64,000 nucleotides of DNA, taken from assembly GCA_016706565.1 (NCBI GenBank), contig JADJJI010000004.1, positions 434,001-498,000 of the forward strand. Direction: 5' to 3'. The notes beneath the pieces were generated by a model, which worked only from the letters and a program-made list of their open reading frames with translations, made no database searches and had not been told where the DNA came from. Source of the DNA: Piscinibacter sp. GTDB taxonomy: Bacteria; Pseudomonadota; Gammaproteobacteria; Burkholderiales; Burkholderiaceae_C. The position numbers were made by a program, and so were the translations under genes. Numbering within the stretch: the stretch's first letter is position 1; each line of letters starts with the position of its first letter. This document shows, piece by piece, positions 46,483 through 55,733 of the stretch.

Positions 46483-49017
46483 TCAGAGGTTGCTGATCGC
46501 ACGCACCTCGTCGATCGTCGTGACACCCTGCCAGACTTTCTCGATGCCGTCCTGGCGCAGCGTGCGCATGCCCTCGCGCAGCGCCGTTTCCTGCAGCGCC
46601 TCGGCGCGTGAGCCGGTCTGGATGAGGCGCCGGATCGCACGCGACACCACCATCAGCTCGTGAACGCCCGCGCGTCCGCGCAGGCCGGTGTTGTCGCAGT
46701 TCGGGCAGCCCGGCGCATGGTGCATGTGCAGCCGGCCGTCGCGGCCGTGCCGGCCGATCCAGCCGGCCAGCGTGTCCTGCCGTGCCTGCGGCGTGTCGCC
46801 CTCGCCGAAGGCGTGCATGTAGTCGGCCAGCAGCTCCTGCACCTCGTCGTCGGTGGCCGGCCGGCTGGTGCGGCATTCGCCGCACAGGCGGCGCACCAGG
46901 CGCTGCGCCAGCACGGCGAGCAGCGAGTCGGCGAAGTTGAACGGGTCCATGCCCATGTCGAGCAGCCGCGTCACTGTCTCCGGCGCGCTGTTGGTGTGCA
47001 GCGTCGAGAGCACCAGGTGGCCGGTCAGCGAGGCCTCCACGGCGGTCTGCGCGGTCTCGGTGTCGCGGATCTCGCCGACCATGATCACGTCGGGGTCGGC
47101 GCGCAGGAACGCACGCAGCGCCTTGGCGAAGGTCCAGTCGATCTTCGGGTTCACCTGCACCTGGCGCAGCCCGGGCTGGGTGATTTCCACGGGGTCCTCG
47201 GCCGTCCAGATCTTGCGTTCGGGCACGTTGATGTGCGAGAGCGCCGAGTGCAGCGTGGTCGTCTTGCCCGAGCCGGTGGGGCCGACGCACAGCACCATGC
47301 CGTAAGGCCGCTCGACGACCCGCTGCAGCTCGGCCAGGTTGCGCTCCGACAGGCCGATGCGCGGCAGCGGGATCGGCTTGGCCGAGGCCAGGATGCGCAT
47401 CACCACGTCCTCCAGCCCGCCCGTGGTGGGGATGGTCGCCACGCGCAATTCGATGCGGTGCTGCGCGACGAACTTGGCGAAGTTCATCTTGCCGTCCTGC
47501 GGCTTGCGCTTCTCGCTGATGTCGAGGTCGCACATGATCTTGATGCGCGCGATCATCGCGTTGCGGTAGTTCGGCGGCAGCTCGAGGTAGGTGCGCAGCA
47601 GCCCGTCCTTGCGGAAGCGGATGCGGATCTTCTCGCGCCCCGGGTAGCTCTCGATGTGGATGTCCGACACGCCGTCCTTGTGCGCCTCGGCAATCATGTT
47701 GTTGATCAGGCGCACCAGCGAGTTGTCGCTCTGCTCGATCGGCACGTCGTCGCCGCCGCCGGGCTGAGACCCTTCGCGTTCCAGTGTCTCGATCAGCTTG
47801 TCGGTGTCGGTGAGCTGGAAGTCGATGGCCTGCAGGTCGGTCTCGGGCCCGTTGCGCGCGCCGGTGGCTGCGCCGATCTTCTCGTAGGCGGCCTGCAACG
47901 CATCGTCGATGTCGCGGCACTGCGCGAGCACCGGCACCACCTTCATCTGCGCGCTGAACTCGGCCTCTTCCACCGCGGTGCGGCGGCGCGCCGGGTCGTC
48001 CAGCGCCACCACCAGCCGGCCGTCGCGGATCAGCAGCGGCATCAGGCGCAGCCGCTGCGCCACTGCGAAGGGGATGCGGCGCAGCGCGTCGGGCTCGACC
48101 GGGAAGGCGTCCAGATCGACCAGCGGGTAGCCCATCTTGCGCGACAACGCCACCTGCAGGTCGCTGCGCGAGACCACGCCCATGCGCACCAGCAGTTCGC
48201 CCAGCGGCACGCCGCGGTCGTTCTGCTGCTGCTGCAGGGCCTCGTTGAGCTGCTCCTGCGTGATCATGCCCAGCGAGATCAGCGCTTCGCCCACACGCAC
48301 CATCGGCATCTTCGCCTGGCGGTCGATGGCCTCGAAGAGCTGGTCGGGCGAGACCACCTGCCGCAGCAGCAGGATGTCGCCGAGCTTCTGGCTGCGCAGG
48401 CTCTTCTGCGTGCCCACCGCCTCCTCGATCTGCGCCGGCGTGACGCTGTTCTGCTCGACCAGCACCTCGCCGATGCGCGGGCCCAGCTCGTAGCTCTCGA
48501 ACGCAGCACGCGGCACGAACATGCGGCGCACGCAGCCGGTGTCGTCCACGGGCGGGAACAGGTAGAGCCCGTGGTCGGTCTCGACGTGCCCGACGGTCTG
48601 GCCGCGTGTCTCGCCGCCACCGGCGTAGGCGATGCGGTAGTCGCTGCAGGTGCGCTGGCCGAGCAGGATCGAATGCGGGTCGCCCATCGGCAGCGGCTGC
48701 GGCGCCAGCGGCGTGGTCAGCGTCAGCGAGCGGAACTGGTCGAAGCGCAGCGGCAGCGTGGTGCGCGCGGGCGGCAGCTGCACGTGGGCCACTGCTTCCT
48801 CGGGCACGAAGAAGGTCAGGCGGCCGGTGAGCTGCTTGTCGTTCAAGCCGACGATCTGGCAAGGCATCGGGTCGGTCTGCGGCGCGGGCGCCGGGTAGCT
48901 GGCGAAGGGCGGGTGCGGCCAGCAGAACTCCTCGGGTGCGGCCTTCTCGGGCGCGGCGGGGCCGGCACCCGGGCCTTTCGGCAGGTTCCAGTCCAGGGGG
49001 GTCGACAGATCGGCCAT
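46483..49017 (-). CDS. GspE/PilB-type secretion/pilus assembly ATPase
   Basis: The 844-residue ATPase has an N-terminal region of about 190 residues of uncertain fold, then MshEN-like repeats (GPRIGEVLVEQNSVTPAQIEEAV, VRVGEALISLGMITQEQLNEAL, GVPLGELLVRMGVVSRSDLQVAL). The AAA+ core shows Walker A GPTGSGKTTT near 581, Asp box DVIMVGEIRD and the zinc cysteines LCGEC and CPNC. These proteins power type II secretion or type IV pili. No other pilus genes are nearby, and MshEN repeats often bind c-di-GMP. ATG 49017 is the start; the reading frame open upstream of it belongs to a noncoding shadow. Confidence 0.9.
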   Translation of the reverse strand: MADLSTPLDWNLPKGPGAGPAAPEKAAPEEFCWPHPPFASYPAPAPQTDPMPCQIVGLNDKQLTGRLTFFVPEEAVAHVQLPPARTTLPLRFDQFRSLTLTTPLAPQPLPMGDPHSILLGQRTCSDYRIAYAGGGETRGQTVGHVETDHGLYLFPPVDDTGCVRRMFVPRAAFESYELGPRIGEVLVEQNSVTPAQIEEAVGTQKSLRSQKLGDILLLRQVVSPDQLFEAIDRQAKMPMVRVGEALISLGMITQEQLNEALQQQQNDRGVPLGELLVRMGVVSRSDLQVALSRKMGYPLVDLDAFPVEPDALRRIPFAVAQRLRLMPLLIRDGRLVVALDDPARRRTAVEEAEFSAQMKVVPVLAQCRDIDDALQAAYEKIGAATGARNGPETDLQAIDFQLTDTDKLIETLEREGSQPGGGDDVPIEQSDNSLVRLINNMIAEAHKDGVSDIHIESYPGREKIRIRFRKDGLLRTYLELPPNYRNAMIARIKIMCDLDISEKRKPQDGKMNFAKFVAQHRIELRVATIPTTGGLEDVVMRILASAKPIPLPRIGLSERNLAELQRVVERPYGMVLCVGPTGSGKTTTLHSALSHINVPERKIWTAEDPVEITQPGLRQVQVNPKIDWTFAKALRAFLRADPDVIMVGEIRDTETAQTAVEASLTGHLVLSTLHTNSAPETVTRLLDMGMDPFNFADSLLAVLAQRLVRRLCGECRTSRPATDDEVQELLADYMHAFGEGDTPQARQDTLAGWIGRHGRDGRLHMHHAPGCPNCDNTGLRGRAGVHELMVVSRAIRRLIQTGSRAEALQETALREGMRTLRQDGIEKVWQGVTTIDEVRAISNL

Positions 49018-49148
49018 CGCGGTCCTCGTGCGGCGCGCTGCGTCCGCGCCGGGCAGGGGAACGCCGGGTCGCAGGCAGTCGCAGTCTCGATGGTGCGCCG
49101 CGGCGCCTGGCGGCGATGGCCGGAATTGGCAGGGCGGCGCCCGCCAGT

Positions 49149-50450
49149 TCAGCGCTTCATCTGCTCCGGCAGGAAGGTGACGATCTGCGGGAAGGCATAG
49201 AGCAGCACGACCATCAGCACCATCAGCATGAAGAAGGGCAGCGCGGCGCGTGAGATGGTGCCGATGTCCTTCCGGGTCATGCCCTGCAGCACGAACAGGT
49301 TGAAGCCCACCGGCGGCGTGACCTGCGCCATCTCGACCACGATGACGACGAAGATGCCGAACCACAGCGGGTCGATGCCGGCCTTCTGGATCGTCGGCAG
49401 GATCACGCCCATGGTCAGCACCACCATCGAGATGCCGTCGAGGAAGCAGCCGAGCACGATGTAGAACAGCGTCAGCGCGGCGATCAGCTGCCAGCGGCTC
49501 AGCCCCAGCGTGCCGATCCATTCGGCCAGGTGGCGCGGCAGCCCGATGTAGCCCATCGAGAGCGTGAGGAAGGCCGCGCCGGCCAGGATCATCGCGATCA
49601 TGCAGTACAGGCGCGTGCCGCCGAGCAGCGAGTCGCGGAAGGTGACCCAGTTCATCGAACCCTGCGCCGCCGACAGGGCCAGCGAGCCCAGCACGCCCAG
49701 CGCCGCCGCCTCGGTGGCGGTGGCGACGCCGCCGTAGATGGAGCCCAGCACCGCGGCGATCAGCAGCACCACCGGGATCAGGTGGCGCGACTCGCGCAGC
49801 TTCTCCATGAAGCTCATGTGCGCGTCGGGCGGCGGGATCTGGTCGGCATGGGTGAGCGACCAGATCGCGATCCAGGCGGAGAAGATGGCCGCCAGCAGCA
49901 CGCCCGGGATCACGCCGGCGATGAACAACTGCGCGATCGACACGTCGGCGCTGACGCCGTAGACGATCATGATGATCGACGGCGGGATCAGCAGGCCCAG
50001 CGTGCCGGCGCCGGCCAGCGAGCCCAGCGACATCAGCTCGGGATAGCCGCGCCGCTGCAGCTCGGGCAGGCTCATCTTGCCGATGGTGGCGCAGGTGGCG
50101 GCGCTGGAGCCCGACACGGCGGCGAAGATCGCGCAGCCGGCCACGTTGACGTGCAGCAGCCGCCCGGGCAGGGCCTGCATCCAGGGCGCCAGGCCGCGGA
50201 ACATGTCCTGCGACAGCCGCGTGCGGAAGAGGATCTCGCCCATCCACACGAACAGCGGCAGCGCGGTCAGCGTCCAGCTCGACGACGAGCCCCAGATGGT
50301 GACCGCCATCGCGTCGCCGGCCGGCCGCGAGCTGAACAGCTGCATGCCGATCCAGGCCACGCCCGAGAGCGTGAGGCCGATCCACACGCCGCTGGCGAGG
50401 ATGGCGAACAGCGCGCCGACGAGCAGCAGCGTGACGGCGATGTCACTCAT
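49149..50450 (-). CDS. TRAP transporter large permease (DctM), system 1
   Basis: The 433-residue permease has about 12 TM helices in the DctM layout. Signatures are GLLIPPSIIMIVYGVSA, GVATATEAAALGVLGS and ITPPVGFNLFVLQG-like VTPPVGFNLFVLQGMTRKD. It uses a sodium gradient to drive uptake of an organic anion delivered by the binding protein. It overlaps the small permease gene by eight bases. It is highly similar to the second system at 57209, so the two sets are paralogous. Confidence 0.93.
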   Translation of the reverse strand: MSDIAVTLLLVGALFAILASGVWIGLTLSGVAWIGMQLFSSRPAGDAMAVTIWGSSSSWTLTALPLFVWMGEILFRTRLSQDMFRGLAPWMQALPGRLLHVNVAGCAIFAAVSGSSAATCATIGKMSLPELQRRGYPELMSLGSLAGAGTLGLLIPPSIIMIVYGVSADVSIAQLFIAGVIPGVLLAAIFSAWIAIWSLTHADQIPPPDAHMSFMEKLRESRHLIPVVLLIAAVLGSIYGGVATATEAAALGVLGSLALSAAQGSMNWVTFRDSLLGGTRLYCMIAMILAGAAFLTLSMGYIGLPRHLAEWIGTLGLSRWQLIAALTLFYIVLGCFLDGISMVVLTMGVILPTIQKAGIDPLWFGIFVVIVVEMAQVTPPVGFNLFVLQGMTRKDIGTISRAALPFFMLMVLMVVLLYAFPQIVTFLPEQMKR

Positions 50451-50985
50451 TGCGCGTGGCTTCGTCGGAACCGGCCACCACACGCCGCCCGCGTGCCTCC
50501 AGCACCAGCTCGTCGATGAAGGCGATCGCCAGCACCGTGGTGCCCAGGGCCATGCTCAGCTGCGGGATCCACAGCGGCGTGGCGTCGTTGGAGGTGGAGA
50601 TGTCGTGGAACTGGTAGGACTGCCAGGCCAGCCGGCCGCTGTAGAACGCCGACAGCAGCGCCAGCAGCGAGGCTGCGAACAGCGACCACAGCTCCATGCC
50701 CCGATGCGCGGCGCCAGTGAGCCGGCCGATCAGCAGCGTGACGCGGATGTGCTCGCCGCGCTTGAGCGTGTGCGCCAGCGCGAGGAAGCCGGCACCGGCC
50801 ATCATGTAGCCGGCGTAGGCGTCGATGCCAGGCACATTGAAATGGAGCTGCCGGCCGAGGATGGACAACATCACCATCACCAGCAGCCCCACCATGAACA
50901 GCGCCGCGAGCGCGGCGCAGCCGTCGTACAAGCCGTCCAGCGCGCGGCGCAGCGCGCCGTGGGCTTCAGTGGCCTCGCGCCGCAT
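50443..50985 (-). CDS. TRAP transporter small permease (DctQ), system 1
   Basis: The 180-residue subunit has four TM helices (ALFMVGLLVMVMLSILG, YAGYMMAGAGFLALAHTL, LFAASLLALLSAFYS, MALGTTVLAIAFIDELV). It carries the DctQ markers GRQLHFNVPGIDAYAGY and KRGEHIRVTLLI. It starts seven bases after the binding protein gene. It supports the large permease in the inner membrane. Confidence 0.9.
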   Translation of the reverse strand: MRREATEAHGALRRALDGLYDGCAALAALFMVGLLVMVMLSILGRQLHFNVPGIDAYAGYMMAGAGFLALAHTLKRGEHIRVTLLIGRLTGAAHRGMELWSLFAASLLALLSAFYSGRLAWQSYQFHDISTSNDATPLWIPQLSMALGTTVLAIAFIDELVLEARGRRVVAGSDEATRNE

Positions 50986-50991
50986 CTCGGC

Positions 50992-51957
50992 TTACTTGCG
51001 GAAGGCGTCGACCAGCGCCTGGCCTTCGGGGCCGGCCTTCTCCAGCCATTCCTTGAGCATGGTGTCGCCGACCTTCTTCATGTCGGCCTTGAGCTGCGGC
51101 GTGGGCGGCGAGATCGTCATGCCGTTCTTCTTCAGCAGATCGAGGTATTCGGTGTTCTTCGCCTTGCTGGTGGTCCAGCCGCGCGCCTCGGCATCGGCGC
51201 CGGCCTTCAGCACGGCGGCCTGCGTGGGCTTGTCGAGCGCGTCGAAGGCGGCCTTGTTGACGATCACCGCGTTCTTCGGCAGCCAGGCCTGGGTGTCGAC
51301 GAAGTACTTGATGTGCTCGTAGGTCTTGGTGTCGTAGCCGGTGGCGCCGCTGCTCATGTAGCTCTCGACGACGCCGGTGGCCATGGCCTGCGACAGCTCG
51401 GCCGCCTGCACGGTGACCGGCTGCGCGCCCACCAGCTCGGCGATGCGCGCGGTGGCCGGGCTGTAGGCGCGCCACTTCACGCCCTTCAGGTCGGCGGCCG
51501 AGGCGATCGGCTTCTTCACGTAGATGCCCTGCGGCGGCCAGGCCACGGCGTACAGCAGCATCATGCCCTGCTCGCCGAGCTTCTTGTCGAGCAGCGGCTT
51601 CTGCGCCTTGTACAGCTTCATCGACTCGTCGTAGCTGTCGGCCAGGAAGGGCAGGCCGTCGGCGCCGAAGATCTGCCATTCGTTCTGGTAGTTCACCAGC
51701 AGGATCTCGCCGATCTGCGCCTGGCCGCCCTGCACGGCGCGCTTGATCTCCGGCGCCTTGAACAGCGAGGCATTGGCATGCACCGTGATCTTCAGCTTGC
51801 CGGCAGTGGCCTTGTCGACGTCGGCAGCGAACTGCGCCAGGTTCTCGGTGTGGAAGTTGTTCGCCGGGTAGGCCGCGGGAAGATCCCACTTGGTCTGGGC
51901 GAACGCGGAGCCGGCGGCGGCCAGGCTGGCGAGGGCAATGATGTGGCGCAAGGACAT
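50992..51957 (-). CDS. TRAP transporter periplasmic binding protein (DctP), system 1
   Basis: The 321-residue protein has a signal peptide (LRHIIALASLAAAGSAFA) and the DctP fold: AAYPANNFHTENLAQFAADVDKAT, AVQGGQAQIGEILL, WRAYSPATARIAELVGAQPVTVQAAEL. The Arg that binds the carboxylate of the ligand is in the WRAYSPAT stretch, which is conserved in its paralogues. It heads the operon and is divergent from a LysR gene. Confidence 0.92.
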   Translation of the reverse strand: MSLRHIIALASLAAAGSAFAQTKWDLPAAYPANNFHTENLAQFAADVDKATAGKLKITVHANASLFKAPEIKRAVQGGQAQIGEILLVNYQNEWQIFGADGLPFLADSYDESMKLYKAQKPLLDKKLGEQGMMLLYAVAWPPQGIYVKKPIASAADLKGVKWRAYSPATARIAELVGAQPVTVQAAELSQAMATGVVESYMSSGATGYDTKTYEHIKYFVDTQAWLPKNAVIVNKAAFDALDKPTQAAVLKAGADAEARGWTTSKAKNTEYLDLLKKNGMTISPPTPQLKADMKKVGDTMLKEWLEKAGPEGQALVDAFRK

Positions 51958-52042
51958 GGGGTCTCCCTGAAAGAAGAAGCCTGGAGAATAAGGGCTGCGG
52001 GCGGGGTGGCGATTGAGGACCTTCCCGGCGCATGCAATGCCC

Positions 52043-52059
52043 GTGCCGGGGCTCGGCAC
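52043..52059. promoter_or_regulatory. LysR operator-like inverted repeat
   Basis: GTGCCG-GGGCT-CGGCAC is a perfect 6-5-6 inverted repeat in the 120-base divergent region between dctP and the LysR gene, 18 bases before the LysR start. It does not have the exact T-N11-A spacing. Autoregulation of the LysR gene and control of the TRAP operon are plausible. Confidence 0.4.
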
Positions 52060-52077
52060 ATCGAACGGGAGCGGCGG

Positions 52078-53070
52078 TTGAACCTGCGTTTCGTGGAGGC
52101 GTTCTTCTGGGTGGCCTCGCTGAAGAGCATGTCGCGCGCCGCCGAGAAGCTGTTCATCACGCAGTCGGCCATGTCCAGCCGCATCGCCGCGCTGGAAGAA
52201 GAACTCGGCGCGCTGCTGCTGGACCGGCGCGACAAGCAGATCCGCCTCACCGTCGCGGGCTCGCGCTTTCTCGTCTATGCCGAGCGGTTGCTGGCGATGC
52301 AGCGCGAGATCAAGTCCGAGATGGGCTCGGCGGCCGCGCGGGCGCTGTCGCTGCGCCTGGGCGCCATCGAATCGGTGCTGCACTCCTGGCTGATCGAGTG
52401 GGTGCAGCACATGCGCGAGACGCAGCCCGGATTCGAGCTCGAGCTGACGGTGGAAACCACGCCGGTGCTCGTCGAGCAGGTGCGCCGCGGCACGCTGGAC
52501 CTGGCCTTCGCCGCGCTGCCCGCCGGCGGCGACGGCCTGCGCAGCCGCGCGCTGCCGCCGATGGAGATGGTCTTCGTCGGCCACCGCGATGTGCACCGCA
52601 AGCGCCGCTATGCGCTGGCCGACCTGGCCGGGCTGGAGCTGCTGACCTTCCAGCGCGGCTCGCAGCCGCACGTGGCGCTGCTCGACCTGTTCCGCCGTGC
52701 CGGCCTGGAGCCGCCGCGTGTGCACACCATCTCGTCGATCTCGGCGATGGTGCAGCTGGTCGAGGGCGGCTTTGGCGTGGCCACGCTGCCGAGGGCGGCG
52801 GTGCGCCGCCTCACCGAGCGCCTGCCGCTCAAGCCGCTGGCCTGCGACGTGGCGCTGACGCCGCTGCCGGTGCACCTGAGCTACCGGCACGACCCCGGCG
52901 GCGGCGTGCCCTCGGCGCTGATCGATGCGGTGCTCGCCTTCGCCGGCAGTGCGCGAGCGCCGGCGAAGGCTTCAGTTCCGGCGCCGCCGGCCGATAACCG
53001 TACGGCGGAAGGCGCGTCTGCGGCGGCGCGCTCGCGCACCCGTCCTCGCCTTTCCCGTCCACGATCGTGA
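52078..53070 (+). CDS. LysR family regulator, adjacent to TRAP system 1
   Basis: The 330-residue regulator has the LysR helix-turn-helix (FVEAFFWVASLKSMSRAAEKLFITQSAMSSRIAALEEELG) and a ligand-binding domain ending in SYRHDPGGG. TTG 52078 was chosen: GGGAG lies six bases upstream and the protein begins normally there. The C-terminus has an unusual Pro/Arg/Ala-rich extension (about 30 residues, ending RLSRPRS). The gene is divergent from the TRAP 1 operon and overlaps the diguanylate cyclase start by four bases. The effector is unknown. Confidence 0.87.
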   Translation: MNLRFVEAFFWVASLKSMSRAAEKLFITQSAMSSRIAALEEELGALLLDRRDKQIRLTVAGSRFLVYAERLLAMQREIKSEMGSAAARALSLRLGAIESVLHSWLIEWVQHMRETQPGFELELTVETTPVLVEQVRRGTLDLAFAALPAGGDGLRSRALPPMEMVFVGHRDVHRKRRYALADLAGLELLTFQRGSQPHVALLDLFRRAGLEPPRVHTISSISAMVQLVEGGFGVATLPRAAVRRLTERLPLKPLACDVALTPLPVHLSYRHDPGGGVPSALIDAVLAFAGSARAPAKASVPAPPADNRTAEGASAAARSRTRPRLSRPRS

Positions 53071-54833
53071 CCCCTGATTCCAACTCCGCCGTGTCGACGC
53101 TCATCGAGCGTGCGCTCGGCCTTGTCATGTCCGATGGCGAGGCGGCGGCGCGCCTGGCCGGCCAGGTGCTGGCCGAGGGGGCGGCGGACGCCGACCAGCG
53201 GGTGATGGCGATGAGCGTCCAGGCCCTGGTCGAACTGCGCGAAGGCGCCCTGGAGGCTGGCATCGTGCGGCTCGAGGAGGCACGGGCGGCGCACGATCCG
53301 GCCACCGGTTCCGCGCGGACGGGCTGGCTGATCGAGCATGTGCAGACGCAGCGCCTGCGCCGCGAAGGCCGCCTGACCGACGCGCAGGCCGGCCTGCGCC
53401 TGTTGCACCTGCAGGCCGAACGGCGTCCCCCCGTCGATGCCTACCTCAGCGCCGGGTCGCTGGGCGTGGTGCTGTCGATGCAGGGCGACAGCGACGGCGC
53501 GCTGGACCTGTTCTACCAGGCGCTGGCGATCGCGCGGCGCAGCGGCGTCGACAGCCTGGTCGTCAACGCACTGAACAACCTCGGCTCCTTCCAGACCGAC
53601 CTGTACAACCTGGAAGATGCGCGCCCATTGCTGGAAGAATGCCTCGCCGGCGCGATGCGCATCGGCTCGCGCCGCCAGACCATCTACGCCGCGGGCAACC
53701 TGGTGCAATGCCTGTGCCTGATCGGCAAACCCGCCGAGGCGCTGGCGACGGCGCGCGAGCACCTGATCGGGCAGATCCGACCCGACGACCTGCCGGCGCT
53801 GCACCGCGACGAGGAGATCGCCCAGGCGCTGCTGGGCAACGGCCTGGTCGACGAAGCGCAGGCCGCGCTGGGCGGCGAAGTGCACATCGATCCGATGAGC
53901 AACGAGCTGGCCACCGCCCGCGTGTGGCTGGGCGCGCGCATCCTGCTGGCGCGCGGCAATGCGCGCGACGCGCTGCAGCTGTGCCTGGCGCGCCAGGCCA
54001 TGCTGCGCGAGCAAAGCGAGGAGAGCACCGTCGCAATCGACCGTGTGACGCTGCTGCGTGTGGCGGCGCAGGCGGCCTGCGGCGTGGGTGACCATGCGCT
54101 GGCCTATCGGCTGCTCGACGAGGCCTTCAGCACGCACGAGGAACTGCTCGGCCGCGCCGCCCGCTCGCGGCAGATCAGCCTGCAGATCTCGCACCGGCTG
54201 CAGCAGGCCGAATGGGAGCGCGACGCCGCGCAGCAGCTGGCCGCCCGGCTGGAGGCGCTGAACCAGTCGCTGCAGGCGCAGGTGGCCGAGAACGAGCGGC
54301 TGCAGGAGCGGCTGCGCGCCCAGGCGCTCGAAGACCCGCTGACCGGGCTGCACAACCGGCGCCACCTGTTCGAGGCCGGCGGCGCGCTGCTGGCCCTGCT
54401 GCGGCGCCGCGCGGTGCCGCTCGCTGCAGTGCTGGTCGACCTCGACCACTTCAAGCAGGTCAACGACCGGCATGGCCACGACGCCGGCGACCGCGTGCTG
54501 CGCGGATTCGCCGAGCTGGCTCGCTCGGTGACGCGGGCCGAAGACATCGTCTGCCGCCACGGCGGTGAGGAATTCGTGCTGCTCTTTCCTGGCGCCGATG
54601 CGCCCCAGGCCGCGGCGCGCCTGCGCGACCTGCTGCAGAGTTTTCGCGCGCTGACGTTCGTGGACGGCAGCGGCGCAGACTTCTCCTGCAGCTTCTCCGC
54701 CGGCGTGGCCGGCTGGCGCGGCGGCGAGGACGACCTCGCGGCGTTGCTGGCCCGGGCCGATGCGGCGCTCTATGCCGCCAAGCAGGGCGGGCGAGCCCAG
54801 GTGTGCATCGACGACACGCCCGGTGATCGATAA
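53067..54833 (+). CDS. TPR-GGDEF diguanylate cyclase
   Basis: The 588-residue cytosolic protein has TPR-like helical repeats over about residues 1-340 (for example GALDLFYQALAIARRSGVDSLVVNALNNLGSF), a coiled coil near 365-410 and a GGDEF domain from about 420. The active site is HGGEEF near 498, and the inhibitory I-site RAED lies five residues before it. It should make c-di-GMP when the repeats sense a partner. GTG 53067 overlaps the LysR stop. The pairing of LysR and c-di-GMP output is unusual. Confidence 0.9.
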   Translation: MTPDSNSAVSTLIERALGLVMSDGEAAARLAGQVLAEGAADADQRVMAMSVQALVELREGALEAGIVRLEEARAAHDPATGSARTGWLIEHVQTQRLRREGRLTDAQAGLRLLHLQAERRPPVDAYLSAGSLGVVLSMQGDSDGALDLFYQALAIARRSGVDSLVVNALNNLGSFQTDLYNLEDARPLLEECLAGAMRIGSRRQTIYAAGNLVQCLCLIGKPAEALATAREHLIGQIRPDDLPALHRDEEIAQALLGNGLVDEAQAALGGEVHIDPMSNELATARVWLGARILLARGNARDALQLCLARQAMLREQSEESTVAIDRVTLLRVAAQAACGVGDHALAYRLLDEAFSTHEELLGRAARSRQISLQISHRLQQAEWERDAAQQLAARLEALNQSLQAQVAENERLQERLRAQALEDPLTGLHNRRHLFEAGGALLALLRRRAVPLAAVLVDLDHFKQVNDRHGHDAGDRVLRGFAELARSVTRAEDIVCRHGGEEFVLLFPGADAPQAAARLRDLLQSFRALTFVDGSGADFSCSFSAGVAGWRGGEDDLAALLARADAALYAAKQGGRAQVCIDDTPGDR

Positions 54834-54900
54834 AACCGATCAACACATAGAAAAAAATCTCGTTTGGCGGGGCTGAGGCGGCGGCAACAGAATCCGCCGC

Positions 54901-55701
54901 ATGCCAGACCACCCTTCGATCCACGACGTCACGCCGGCCCAGGCCCGCGCGCTGATCCGCGCCGGCCAATGGACCCGCCACACCAGCGGCATCGCCGAAC
55001 GCCACGTGCAGGGCAACGTGGTCATCCTGCCCAAGCGCTGGGCCGACGACTTCCTGCTCTACTGCCAGCGCAACCCCAAGCCCTGCCCGCTGCTGGCGGT
55101 GGCCGAGCCCGGTGTTGCCGCGCTGCCGCGGCTGGGCCAGGGCATCGACATCCGCCACGACGTGCCGCGCTACCGCGTCTGGCGCGGCGGCGAGCTGGTC
55201 GACGAACCCACCGACATCGCCGCGCTGTGGCGCGACGATCTGGTCACGTTCGTGCTCGGCTGCTCGTTCTCGTTCGAGCAGGCGCTGCGCGACGAAGGCA
55301 TCGCGCTGCGCCACGTCGACGAAGGCAAGAACGTGGCGATGTTCCGCACCTCGATCCCGACCGAGCCGGCCGGCGCGTTCAGCGGCCCGCTGGTGGTGAC
55401 GATGCGCCCGCTGCGCCCGGCCGCGGCGATCCGCGCGGTGCAGATCACCTCACGCTTTCCCGACGTGCACGGCGCGCCGGTGCACATCGGCGACCCGGCG
55501 CAGATCGGCATCGCCGACCTGTCCCGCCCCGACTACGGCGACGCCGTCGAGGTGAAGCCCGACGAACTGCCGGTGTTCTGGGCCTGCGGCGTGACGCCCC
55601 AGGCCGCCATCGCGCAGGCGCGCCCCGAGTTCTGCATCACCCATGCGCCCGGCGCGATGCTGATCACCGACCTGCTGAACCACCAGCTGGCCAGCTTCTG
55701 A
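54901..55701 (+). CDS. DUF1445 (D-glutamate cyclase-like) protein
   Basis: The 266-residue protein matches DUF1445: [57 protein letters not shown] and [17 protein letters not shown]. The family contains a mitochondrial D-glutamate cyclase, which makes 5-oxo-D-proline, and putative hydro-lyases. Its position at the head of TRAP system 2 and the 5-oxoprolinase gene supports a 5-oxoproline-linked role. It starts 67 bases after the diguanylate cyclase. Substrate is inferred. Confidence 0.85.
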   Translation: MPDHPSIHDVTPAQARALIRAGQWTRHTSGIAERHVQGNVVILPKRWADDFLLYCQRNPKPCPLLAVAEPGVAALPRLGQGIDIRHDVPRYRVWRGGELVDEPTDIAALWRDDLVTFVLGCSFSFEQALRDEGIALRHVDEGKNVAMFRTSIPTEPAGAFSGPLVVTMRPLRPAAAIRAVQITSRFPDVHGAPVHIGDPAQIGIADLSRPDYGDAVEVKPDELPVFWACGVTPQAAIAQARPEFCITHAPGAMLITDLLNHQLASF

Positions 55702-55733
55702 AACCCGCCCACCACATCACGGGAGAGCCCACG

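Noticed and set aside
46660..49200. An 846-codon frame on the plus strand
   Set aside because: Antisense to the PilB-like ATPase; low-complexity His/Arg/Ala-rich text.
46483..50385. A 1300-codon frame for the PilB-like protein
   Set aside because: The first part is read in the wrong phase through the TRAP large permease. The protein-like sequence starts at ATG 49017.
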